Positions 55,320 to 64,000 of a stretch of DNA of 64,000 bases are shown piece by piece. The notes under the pieces were generated by a model. That model was not told where the DNA came from and did not search any database. It was given only the letters and a program-made list of their open reading frames with translations. The first letter of the stretch is position 1; each line of letters opens with the position of its first letter. The stretch spans positions 748,001-812,000 of the forward strand of contig JAUPFP010000014.1 of assembly GCA_036925085.1 (NCBI GenBank), written 5' to 3'. The DNA is from Brachycybe producta (Eukaryota; Arthropoda; Diplopoda; Playtdesmida; Andrognathidae). The translations under genes were made by a program, and so were the position numbers.

Positions 55320-55719
55320 TAGAGGTGGCGATGGGTAGAACCAAACCGTTTCTACTCGGTTCGGAACCGGCTTAATCGGTTTGCGATTTTTTTGAAAATC
55401 GGGTTTCTGGTCAATTCGTGGATCTTGACGAATCGGTTCCCAATATGCATTAGCTGACTTTGCACGACACATTAGACAAATGTGCTGCGCAAATCTGCTA
55501 ATGCATATTGGGAACCGGAACAGTTTCGAACTGGTTCCAAATATGCATTAACAGATTTGCTCAGCACATTAGTTAAGAGGTGGCGCAGGGTAGAACCGAA
55601 CCGAATCTATTCGGTTTAGAACCAGTTCTTGTCAGTTCGACCTATACTGGCGAACCGGTTCTATCAGTTCCAGTAATTGGCGAACAACTTCTACCTGTTC
55701 TGAACCGTTGACATCTCTA
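55320..55719. mobile_element. hAT-like element with AACCGG-rich interior
   Basis: TAGAGGTGGCGATGGGTAGA at the left, GACATCTCTA at the right. GCAATATT (55312-55319) and GCAGTATT (55720-55727) form an 8-bp duplication with one mismatch. Interior has many GAACCGG/CCGGTTC words and TAGCAGATTTG-type hairpins. No transposase. Confidence 0.8.
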
Positions 55720-57359
55720 GCAGTATTGTGATACTGCTTTTGTGTATCCTGGGAACCTTGGCGGCCGGCGACTTATTGTAAAGCTGACAAACAAATGATC
55801 GACACCCACAGTTCGATACTGTATCACATGAGTATCTTCTATTTTTATTCCCAGATATGTGTATCGCATACGCGTATCGCGATACACGTATCGTCGTTAT
55901 GAATTACATCAAGGCGTGTGCAACTTCATTAAGAGCGTGGGCCGGATAGAGAATTTTTAAATATATCTGCGGGGCCATACCATATGATGTTTATTTTAAT
56001 ATAATTTTTTATAGTTCGCTTTACAAACAAAATTAAGTTAAGCTTAAAAGACAGATTGAGGGGATGGGATGTTTGGGACTTTCATGTCTCTCACAATACG
56101 GTCAGTGGTTCTTGTGCTCGAAAAATCACGGAAACTGGTGTTTGAATTCATCATTCAATACGATGGCATGGGCCAGATTCTGTGAAATTTGGAAAAGTCC
56201 TCAAGGGCCAGATAAAATCAGGGCTGGTCCCGATACGTTCAATGTTTTGTTAGCTAGAAGAAATTGATTGTAGTGGATAGGCCAGGGGGAGGGGGGGGGG
56301 GTCACGTTTGTTCAGTTTTTTTTACCAGATGAAAATTTCAAAAAGTTCAAATTTTCGCCCCAGTGGAAACAAGGTCTTAACTGCCAAAAATTGAACAAAA
56401 AAGTAACTGTAAGGAAAAGAAGAGACACCATGATATTTTAACTTCGTTTTTCTTTTTTCAGATTCGTTATTTTTGTGTGATTTGGGCCTTAAAGAGCTCG
56501 AGAAATTTATATTATGGGTCAATTCCACTTAAAAGAAAATTCCTGGACTTTTGTTTTAACCGACTTTTGGGTAAAGTAGCTATTACCCATTAATTATATA
56601 ATTAAAACTTAAATACAATAAGAAAACTTGGCACTTTCAGGTTGAAACTTGACCTCTGTCCAATGGTACTTAATGAAACAATGTTGGAATCGGGGGGGGG
56701 GGGGGGGGGGGGGGTTTCTCCAGAGGTTTCAAGTTAAAGTTCGAATGCCAAGTTTCCTTCTCGAACTTTAACTTTCTAACTAAAGTTCCTCTTCAAGAGA
56801 ACTCAATACAAAAAGGTTCTCTATACTGGAACCCTCTTTAGAAGGTTTCAAGTTGTAATTCATTTACCTTTTATTCTCATTTTGTTATTTTTTTTTTCTC
56901 TCGGAGAAACAAAGAAAAATTCTCTCGTGTTGACTTTTCATTTCATCTTCCTTTTCTTCGAAATACTTCGGTATATATTTTTTAGCTTTAAAAAGAACTC
57001 CACCCACCATTTACGAAAACGTTAAAAATGGCTTTCTACTACTAAATATATGCCCCTTATGAATGAAATTAAACGTATATAATGAAGAGAAAAAAAAACA
57101 CCCACACATTTCACGAGAAAACCCCCACCATCTTTTCTGAACTGAAAAACCTCTAAACCCCCATTTTTTTCTCGTTCACCGAAATTCACTCCAAATATTT
57201 GGTAAAAAGAAAAATAAAGATACCCCCTAAAAATACCCAAACTTTTTATGTATTAAAACTATATAAGAACGACTTTTAAAAACAGTGAATTTTTTTTTTT
57301 GCATTGAAATGTTATTTTCTTCGAAATTTAAAATTGCAAAACATTCTCTAAAAACACAT

Positions 57360-57900
57360 TTCAGAAGCAAAACTCGAACGTATTTTAAAAAAAGATTGAT
57401 GGAATCGCGTAAAAATATTTAGGGGTTAACTTTAAAAAGAACCTTTCATGGTAACTGTGATTTTTTGTCTTCACATTTTGGTCCGTCTTAAGATGAAAAA
57501 CGAAAGTGAAAAATATGAAATTCCCCAGTTAAATTTTATTTTTTAAAAGTTTTAAGCACAAAAATACCGTTAAGTGATTCAGTTACTGTTCTAGTTTTGA
57601 AAACATTTTCAATTTCATCTCTGAAATGTAGATTAAGTAGTTTTATGAAGTGCTGATATTTGGGAACTGTTGATTATTGTGTTTTTCAGAAGCAAAATTA
57701 AATAGAAACTAGAAAGTGAAAACATTTTAAAAACTTACATTAGAAATGTATATAATCTGTTTATTATTTGGGTCATTTTCAAACAAGATATCAACATGAA
57801 AATACACTTAAATGATCGAGCTACCCTTCTAGTTTCTAAAACACATTGAAGTTTCTCTTAATTTTGCTCCCGAAAAACAGAATAACCCAAAGATCGACAG
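57360..57900. mobile_element. Two family D copies beside MRPL19
   Basis: About 57360-57630 and 57685-57900, with GATATCAACATGAAAATAC and CTACCCTTCTAGTTTCTAAA in the better copy. Confidence 0.7.
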
Positions 57901-57982
57901 TATTATATTTTAAAACCACCTTAATTGTTCAGATTAACACGTAAAGAAAATGAAACAACTGAACATTTTTTTTCTATTCACC

Positions 57983-57988
57983 TTTATT
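57983..57988 (-). promoter_or_regulatory. MRPL19 polyadenylation signal
   Basis: TTTATT on the plus strand reads AATAAA on the minus strand, 20 nt past the MRPL19 stop codon. This implies a very short 3' UTR. Confidence 0.7.
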
Positions 57989-58007
57989 TCATAAAAACGG
58001 AGTAATT

Positions 58008-58310
58008 TTAATATTTGGGATAAGTTGGAGTTGTGGCCGATGACGTAATTGTACGTTTGACTCTCTGTTTCTTTTCTTTCTTCCTCGTCTTTTCCAGTTC
58101 CATTTGATGACTCTGAACTTCATCATAAATCTCTTGTTGTTCTTCTTCTGGAATCGACCGTCTGTATTCTTTCATGAGGTCGTATTTTTCCCAAGGAGTC
58201 GCCAGTTTCTTAGCTTTCGTGAAATATATTTCGGGTAAATCTAAATCTTCAATTCCCTTCAGATTTTTACGTTCCCATCTTTGATACCAAGGAAGCGGCT
58301 TCAATTTAAC
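58008..58310 (-). CDS. MRPL19: MRPL19 exon 6 and stop
   Basis: TAAG acceptor; 101 codons including the stop at 58008-58010. Encodes [20 protein letters not shown] and a C-terminal charged helix ([14 protein letters not shown]). The C-terminal extension is longer than in vertebrates. Confidence 0.93.
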   Translation of the reverse strand, partial: VKLKPLPWYQRWERKNLKGIEDLDLPEIYFTKAKKLATPWEKYDLMKEYRRSIPEEEQQEIYDEVQSHQMELEKTRKKEKKQRVKRTITSSATTPTYPKY

Positions 58311-59642
58311 CTTAAAAAAAATGCAGTACCTATTCGTTTCTAAAAACTTAACGATACTCAAAATGAATCGAAACACAAACTTTAAGTGGATTAATCGGAA
58401 CTTCTGTGTCGCTAGCTCGTAATTCTGGTTCCATATCGAACGGAAACGTACTAAACTCAGGTGGAGCATCCCTCAAGTAGAATAATTCGTCGTCGAGACG
58501 TTTTTCGAGCCGTAGAACTTCGATCTTCTGTATCGTGGGGTTGTACATGTCGTACATGATCTCGACACCTAACCAAAAATGCATTTTAAAAGTTCGTTTT
58601 CTTCATAGACCACCTTTATTTTTACCTTGATGATCGACTACGTTACGTAATCTAAAAGAGGCTCTAAGACCCTCGCCACCACGATGAATGCAAATCCCAA
58701 CGAAACGATTGATTTTACCAGGAGAGAAACGATCTGAAGCTGTAACTGCCATAATACTCCCTTGAAAAAGATAAAACCACCAAAATCAGCCTGAAACTGC
58801 CCTTGACCGAGTATCCGGTACGAACAAACCAACGTAAAACTCAGGTATTTCAATGACTTTTCGTCTGTTTAACATGTCCTGTCGCTCTAGTTTCTCTCTG
58901 AGTGAGTTTCGCATCATTGGATCAACTTTCGGAAGGAATTCCGGGAATATAAATCTACGTTGGACGATAAAGTAACGTAAATATTAATTATATTAACAAA
59001 TGCCGCACAAGCCATTATTTCCACTGTCGCGTTTTGAAGCACACGAATTTTCATATAAATTTGTAGAACTCAATTATATGGGTTATCCAATATGGCGATT
59101 TAACAGCATAGAACATAATGGGGAAATGCCACATTAGTACACCCCTATATAACTACAAAACTGTAGCGTTATGCCACTCGAGAGAAATCTTATTCATAGA
59201 AAACGAACAAGTGCACACGAGTCACTTCATCAACAGTAAACTTTTGAAGCACTTCGTCCGGTATTGAAAACCCTCAATGATTGAAGTTAGTGACCAAATA
59301 TGGTGTCTTGACATTATACATTTCAATGAGAAAAATGTCATAATAGTACACCTTATTTGGTTACATTTATATGACGTCACGCTCCAATTGTAATGCTAAA
59401 AACCTGTATTCAGGGGGTGCTGTCAGTTTCGGGTTCTTCCATGTGGATCTTTCACGGTTAGATTCGGATATTTCGTCCTGAGCTTCGCTTGCGTTCGTTG
59501 CAAACGACGAAACACTGAGATCTAAACATATATAATACATTATTAATGTGTTATTGCCTATTAAATGAGCGTTTATTGACTTACTTCGTAAAGAAACGTT
59601 AACATGGACTGGAAGTTTGCATTTTCTTATGAACGCTGCCAT
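58008..59642 (-). CDS. MRPL19: Mitochondrial ribosomal protein L19 (bL19m), complete
   Basis: Component of the mitochondrial large ribosomal subunit. Six exons (59585-59642, 59404-59521, 58830-58954, 58626-58760, 58381-58568, 58008-58310) total 927 nt, giving 308 residues plus a stop; the human protein is about 290. Phases close exactly at all five introns. The N terminus [19 protein letters not shown] is basic and hydroxylated, as expected for a mitochondrial targeting peptide. Family motifs: [112 protein letters not shown]. The bacterial L19 core spans about residues 95-190 and the rest is mitochondrial extension, ending in a Lys-rich tail. Divergent from the unknown gene at 60304. Confidence 0.96.
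58381..58568 (-). CDS. MRPL19: MRPL19 exon 5
   Basis: Acceptor TGGTTAG, donor GTTTGT. Encodes [20 protein letters not shown] and [20 protein letters not shown], the most conserved stretch shared with bacterial L19 (hydrophobic-Y-P-x-I-x-K-I-E-V-x-R, then YLRD). Confidence 0.95.
58626..58760 (-). CDS. MRPL19: MRPL19 exon 4
   Basis: CAAG acceptor, donor GTAAAA, Gly codons split at both ends. Encodes [20 protein letters not shown] and [20 protein letters not shown], the first part of the L19 beta-barrel core. Confidence 0.94.
58830..58954 (-). CDS. MRPL19: MRPL19 exon 3
   Basis: Acceptor AACGTAG, donor GTTTGT. Encodes [20 protein letters not shown] and [10 protein letters not shown], closely matching the conserved N-terminal part of animal MRPL19. 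Confidence 0.93.
59404..59521 (-). CDS. MRPL19: MRPL19 exon 2
   Basis: Acceptor TGTTTAG, weak donor GTTTTT. Encodes [20 protein letters not shown] and [12 protein letters not shown], ending with two bases of the Arg codon that opens the RFIFPEFLP motif. Confidence 0.88.
59585..59642 (-). CDS. MRPL19: MRPL19 exon 1
   Basis: Start ATG at 59640-59642 (minus strand), 58 nt, donor GTAAGT. Encodes the basic putative mitochondrial presequence and ends after one base of an Asn codon. The next in-frame ATG downstream would delete most of the protein's N-terminal extension. Confidence 0.9.
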
Positions 59643-60303
59643 TTTGATTATAGTGTTGCCAAATATCAGATTACTATGTTTTTATGTTAAATGTAATTCA
59701 TTTATTATAAAAAAATTTATTTAATTTATTTATCGCAGATTTTTTAATATTTTTAAATACTTTTTATTTTTTGTTTTATGATTTTTGTAAGTATTAAAAT
59801 TTTATTTGTTTAGAAAATTAGAATATAATTAGTATGTAGCAACACTGTAATTCAGCCCACCATGAGAGGAATTGAAAATCTAAGAAAATGACAAGATCAG
59901 TGTTTTCTGCAAGTAGTATTGAAGTATAATTTGTCTGTAGACAATTACAGAAGGGGTGTATGCATATGGCGTCCATTTATTGTTCATTTAACGGACTAAG
60001 CCTTATTAGTTTTTTTATTTTCTTCATGAACGTGACGTCATATTCATAAACATTCAATTTTGCGCAGTGAAAGAATCAACGGATGTTTAATTAAAGAAAG
60101 GAAAGCGTTTCTACCGGTATTTGTTATGTTTGTTGTATGACGTCATATCTAATGCCATGTGCGGCGGTTTCGGTCTGGCGGCCATTTTCTGCTCATGTTT
60201 TGATCTTTGTTTCGTTAAGTATTTATGATTTTCCCGTTTGTTTCGTTACGTTCTGTTGATTGACGTGTGAGAGAAACGTGGTTATTGCGTACATCAGATA
60301 AAA
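59643..60303. promoter_or_regulatory. Bidirectional promoter interval MRPL19 / unknown gene
   Basis: The 661 bp between divergent start codons. It contains two perfect TGACGTCA (CRE-type) octamers at 60033-60040 and 60138-60145, and a GC-richer patch with GGCGGCCATTTTC at about 60176-60188, loosely like a YY1 site in reverse. No TATA box in a convincing place. The promoter role is inferred from gene arrangement. Confidence 0.5.
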
Positions 60304-63017
60304 TGCAAGGTATGGCACGTGCTTTCCAATTCAATTGAGAGAGATTTGTTTCCGTTTTCATCTGTTTTGCGTTTTTGTTGCATGCGTATTTAGGTGAGGG
60401 CGACCACGTGTCGGATCGTGCGCGTGGAGGACTGCACGAGAGTGAAGTACGTGACTGGTACGAACGCGCACGCGTTCTGGCGTCTGTTGCGGCTGCGCAT
60501 AACAAGACGATGCACGCGCTGAACGGCAACACCGAGCCCGCAGCCGTTTCAAACACTGGGAATGATTTATGTTCAAATGAGCTTGACTTGAAAAAGCTTT
60601 TTTGGGAGTTCGACCATGGACCCGAGAAATGCTCAGATCCAAGCCCGGAGTACCTTATGCATACGTGGGAAAGTGAAATGGCATTTCACGGTTTTAGTGC
60701 GAAAGATAATTGGGGTCTTAAAGTGAACGATGTCAATGGGAAGTTACATCAGGTATTGGAATTGGCTCCTCTGAATGAAACGTTAACTAAAAGGGAACCG
60801 GAAGATGTACTGCCAAATGGTAGAGTGTTTGCCGGTTCGGAATTTGCCAAGTGGCGGTTGCGTGTTAAAGATATTACGTGTCGGCTACCGTACGGTTACA
60901 CACTTGAGGATTTTGTTTCTCAAATGGAACCAGATGAAGCTGATTGCTACGTGCTTAACAATAATGTGCCAGGTTCGAATTCAGCAATAGTTGAAGACTT
61001 TGATAAAGGGAGTATTGATTTCGGAAAGATTCTGGGTCTGTATTGGATCGGAGTTGGGAGTGAGCGGAATTGGAAGGTGTCAAGTACTGTTACACTTGCA
61101 GAGGCCCATAAGGAAAATTTAAGCGATGACGATTTGCGAAGTTATTACTATAGTTCTGCTGGTAACAAATATAACGTGGACGTCAGTTTTGCTAAATCTA
61201 CTCTTTATCATGACTGGCGCGTTCTCGGTGTTAAAGTTGCACTCTACAATCTTCTCAGAGAAGATTTTTTCTGTGATCCAACAGGCAGACAGAATGTCAT
61301 AGCCGAGAGGCGGCCTCAAAAGACGGAACGCTTCAACCTTCGGCTAAGATCTGAGTTACAGTTTAGAGCTGTCGCTATTTCGTTTTACGACCTTAATCGT
61401 ATTTTTGAGAAAAGATGGAAACTTATGGTAGATTGTGAGGAATGGGATCTGTTTGGTAGTGACGTAGCCCTGATATTATTGAGGAATCCGTCAGATCAAT
61501 TAGGTTCCTCATTGTGGACACTGTCGCACCTAGAGTATCCTCTAGCGGAAGTTGTTGATTCGTATGCGATTCGCTGGAGTTTGGACGAGACTAGAGAGGG
61601 TTTTTTTGTTCGAACGGCAGGACTCGTAGACATCGCGAGTGGCTCACCCAGACGAATAGTGTTCTGTGTGTGTGATAAAAGGTCGGATGCTTCTCAACTT
61701 AACATCTTCGGTATGTCAATTGAAGGGATCACATCCAATACAACTAAAAGTTGGGATGCGGGCCCACTCCTGGACAAAATGATCTGGTGTGTTCTTCGAG
61801 CCAAGTTGGATCTGAGAGTAGTGTTTAACGAATATGCCACTGAATGGCTTCCTCAGAATGTTTTTGACTGGTTAGAGATTGACTCACTGGTGAACCTGCT
61901 AGTGGTTCGGTGGAGTCGGCAACCGGAAGCAGTTGTCACTGAGGACAACAAAGGCAAACGCAGTTTACGGCTAAAGAGAGTATCGCTTGAAGAGGAGGCT
62001 ATCAAACATCGAGGAGTGCCGAATGGAAATTGCACGCGTCGACTCTGGGACGACTTTAATGACGTCAATTCGGTCGATGCAACATTTTCATCTCGAGAGG
62101 ATGCGCGTAGAAAACCGTTTCTCGTACTCAAAAGCTGGAGCAATGAGAGCGAATTTTGTTTTTTTACTAAGTTTGTCTACTGTGCAGAAAAACAAGTGGA
62201 TCATAAAATGATAGCAAACCGCCTGAAAAGTGGAGCACTCGGGATTGTCAAGCGAGCTTCTTATCTTAGAGTTGCTTACGAAGAATGGAAAAGGGAAGTT
62301 GGAATCGGAGATGAGATCGTTGCTCCAAAGATGTTCAAACATCTTGGCACGTACTACTCGTGTCGCAAAGATTCGCATGGATTCAAAAGTTTGATTCGGT
62401 TCGTGAAAACCTTCCTGTCTTCAGGAACTCTGTGCCTTAACTGGGATTTGAACGTAGATAATAACGTGGAAATATCGTTAACTGGCATCCGTACCGGTCC
62501 AATGCATCGTAATCTAGTCAGTTGGAGAGATTGGAACCAATTTCATGTTAAAGATCTCGACATGGTTTATATTGTATCAACTGGTTGGTTCGTGCCGAAA
62601 CCTGGTGTTCGTTTGATCGCACAGTCTAATGCTTGTCAGCAGGAGGTGACGACCACCAAATGGGATCATGCGTTGGCTTGTGTGGACTGGGTAGACCAAA
62701 GTGAAAATATCGGTTCCAAGCATCTGTTATCTAACGACATTCACGTGCCTTTGCCCATGCGCCTGTTTTCAAGTTGGCAAACTGAGCTTGCTGTCAGAGC
62801 CGGCTGGCATGTTATCGACAGTGGGCCCATAAAACCTTTCTTGGTCGGTTGGGGCCTCGCAAGTTGGAAGAAAGATTTCATTGAGGGCGTTGTCAAAGCC
62901 ACTGCCGTCCGTCTACCGGTTATCAATGTCATGAAGGCTTGGTCCTGGGTCCAGGGTCTATGGAAAGAGCTCGACAAGGGTGTGGGTCCGTATGAAAACT
63001 ATGGAGATTTGGCTTAA
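60304..63017 (+). CDS. Unknown 876-residue tryptophan-rich protein
   Basis: Not recognised. Model: exon 1 at 60304-60310 (ATG CAA G), an 83 bp intron 60311-60393 with GTATGG and TATTTAG ends, exon 2 at 60394-63017. This gives MQGEGDHVSDRARGGLHESE and 876 residues. The long frame has no upstream in-frame ATG in exon 2; without the intron the first ATG would be residue M in NKTMHALNG, about 41 codons in. The protein has 33 Trp (about 3.8 %, roughly three times usual) spread along its length, often next to acidic or basic residues (EEWDLF, HDWRVL, FDWLEI, TKWDHA). No signal peptide, membrane segment, zinc finger, Walker motif or polymerase or transposase motif was seen. The frame is intact over 2.6 kb with many synonymous-looking codon choices, so it is very likely expressed. 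A retroposed or rapidly evolving lineage-specific gene are both possible. Confidence 0.8.
60394..63017 (+). CDS. Main exon of the unknown W-rich gene
   Basis: 2624 nt, open to TAA at 63015-63017. Distinct from the AT-rich flanks by its exon-like base composition. The C-terminal quarter has the densest Trp (VGWGLASWKKD, KAWSWVQGLWKEL). Confidence 0.85.
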
Positions 63018-63570
63018 GGCGCTTAACGTTGGCATAACGTAAACTTTCATCATATTTTTGAAAATGGCTGTTTTGGATTTGAAAGTTTAGTTTTTGTTTT
63101 TTCAAGCATTTTTATTACTTTTGTTTAAATCTTATTTGCATAACAAAACGATTTTTAATTTTTGTTCATATTTTGTCATTTTATTACTTTTATATTCTGA
63201 AGTTTAAAGTTTAAACCACATTTGACAAACTTAAATTACAATTTGTAATGTTTTAATTTTAATTTGTAACTTGCTGTTCTGTGTTTAAAGTTACTTAAGC
63301 CTTTTTTGTTTAACTTTTTGCATTTTTCTATATACTTTTATAAAACCCGTTGGTTTTTTTTTTGCATAAATAAAAGCTAGTTGTTCATAGCAATTGAATG
63401 TTTTAGATTGTCATTGCAAAAGGTAGGTTCAAACTGCTATATAACATTGGACTGTCATAGCAATGGGCTGCTAAATCGATCATTGGTGCCTTGGATGGAA
63501 CGTGAAAACAAGAGATTTAAACGATTTCAGGTTGGTTTTAAAGTGTAAACAAGGGACTCTCAAACTCTTG
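63018..63570. other. 3' UTR and spacer after the unknown gene
   Basis: AT-rich with no reading frame of note. The 3' UTR probably ends near 63.4 kb. A foldback-repeat copy starts at about 63571. Confidence 0.5.
63369..63374 (+). promoter_or_regulatory. Polyadenylation signal of the unknown gene
   Basis: AATAAA about 350 nt after the stop codon at 63017, the first canonical hexamer in the AT-rich 3' sequence. Confidence 0.6.
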
Positions 63571-63720
63571 ATTATTCTGTCTTTCAGCAAAGTAAAATTC
63601 ATAGAAACTTGGTGTTTTAGAAACTAGAAGGGTCACTCTCACTTATGAGGGTAATTTTATGTTGATATTTTTCAAAAGATTTCAAGTTTTCAACATGGAA
63701 TTCTCTTCCTAAACAGGCTA
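63571..63720. mobile_element. Foldback family D, partial copy
   Basis: AACTCTTGATTATTCTGTC, then GTTTTAGAAACTAGAAGGG and a short second arm. The first words give the outer end of the family. Confidence 0.7.
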
Positions 63721-63904
63721 TTGATGATGTTATTAATGAATTGTGGGTTTAAGTTTTTATGACGGCATTTATATTTTTTTTATATTTGCAATGCAGGTTA
63801 TATTTTTTATATAGTTATTATGTAGAATGAAGAATGTAGATGAAGGGTTGCTCAATTCCCTATTTTTTACAATTACAAAAATACTTCGCAAGCAACCAAC
63901 TGGC

Positions 63905-64000
63905 ACGGGCAATTAGAAATCGGGACGAACAGAAGTTGGCTCCGCCCTTTTTATGACGAACCCAACTTCTAAATGGTTGGTTATGTAGTCTGACGTCACA
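63905..64000 (-). mobile_element. MITE family A, copy 8, cut by the window edge
   Basis: ACGGGCAATTAGAAATCGGG and the CTGACGTCACA loop start; the right half lies beyond the window. Confidence 0.88.

Larger units (their letters stand above)
53547..57982. other. Intergenic region between ARID1 and MRPL19
   Basis: No gene seen. Very AT-rich to 55.2 kb with a diverged TTAGAGGCTAGAA...TTGTAGCCTCTAA hairpin at about 53930-54000. It holds a hAT-like element at 55320-55719, a 23-base G tract at 56692-56714 and two foldback repeats at about 57360-57630 and 57685-57900. Confidence 0.6.

Noticed and set aside
58008..58469. Single 153-codon frame as a stand-alone gene
   Set aside because: It reads through the intron at 58311-58380; the exon 5 and exon 6 phases and the MRPL19 homology require splicing.
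60375..60393. TTG at 60375 as start of the unknown gene
   Set aside because: A non-ATG start is unlikely in an animal gene, and these bases are better explained as the end of an 83-bp intron joined to ATG CAA G at 60304-60310.

Overview
The window is animal (metazoan) genomic DNA. It is AT-rich, its genes are interrupted by GT-AG introns, and the non-coding part is packed with small foldback transposable elements and satellite-like tandem arrays. The protein sequences point to a protostome, perhaps an arthropod: the ARID domain of the main gene resembles fly Osa more than vertebrate ARID1A/B. The species cannot be named from the sequence.

Layout. (1) Positions 1-51899, plus strand: most of an ARID1/Osa (BAF250) gene, the DNA-binding subunit of the BAF-type SWI/SNF chromatin remodeller. 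Sixteen coding exons join in one uninterrupted frame of 2248 codons ending at 51899; the first coding exon(s) lie upstream of the window. The ARID is split over exons at 44528-44716 and 44782-44998, and the conserved C-terminal half is one 2.27 kb exon. The first 7.1 kb is intron, and the intron between 15946 and 36094 is 20 kb long. (2) 51900 to about 53.6 kb: probable 3' UTR, then AT-rich intergenic sequence. (3) 58008-59642, minus strand: a complete six-exon gene for mitochondrial ribosomal protein L19 (bL19m). (4) 60304-63017, plus strand: a divergently transcribed gene for an 876-residue tryptophan-rich protein that I do not recognise, with one tiny first exon and one 2.6 kb exon. It faces MRPL19 across a 661 bp promoter interval carrying two TGACGTCA sites.

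The introns and spacers hold at least seven families of inverted-repeat elements. They include a 206-210 bp MITE with three perfect 9-bp target duplications, 800 bp foldbacks, hAT-like TAG...CTA elements with 8-bp duplications, and a very abundant 'TTTTAGAAACTAGAAGGG' foldback. There are also five large tandem arrays (21, 31, 31-to-33, 32 and 36 bp units), one of which repeats a GTAAGT/TTTCAG pair about 46 times inside an ARID1 intron. The perfect octamer TGACGTCA occurs at least 31 times where under one is expected by chance.

Functionally, the ARID1 subunit would act in the nucleus in chromatin remodelling and bL19m in the mitochondrial large ribosomal subunit. There is no sign that the three genes form one pathway. 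No prokaryotic-type system, CRISPR array, rRNA or intact transposase gene was seen.
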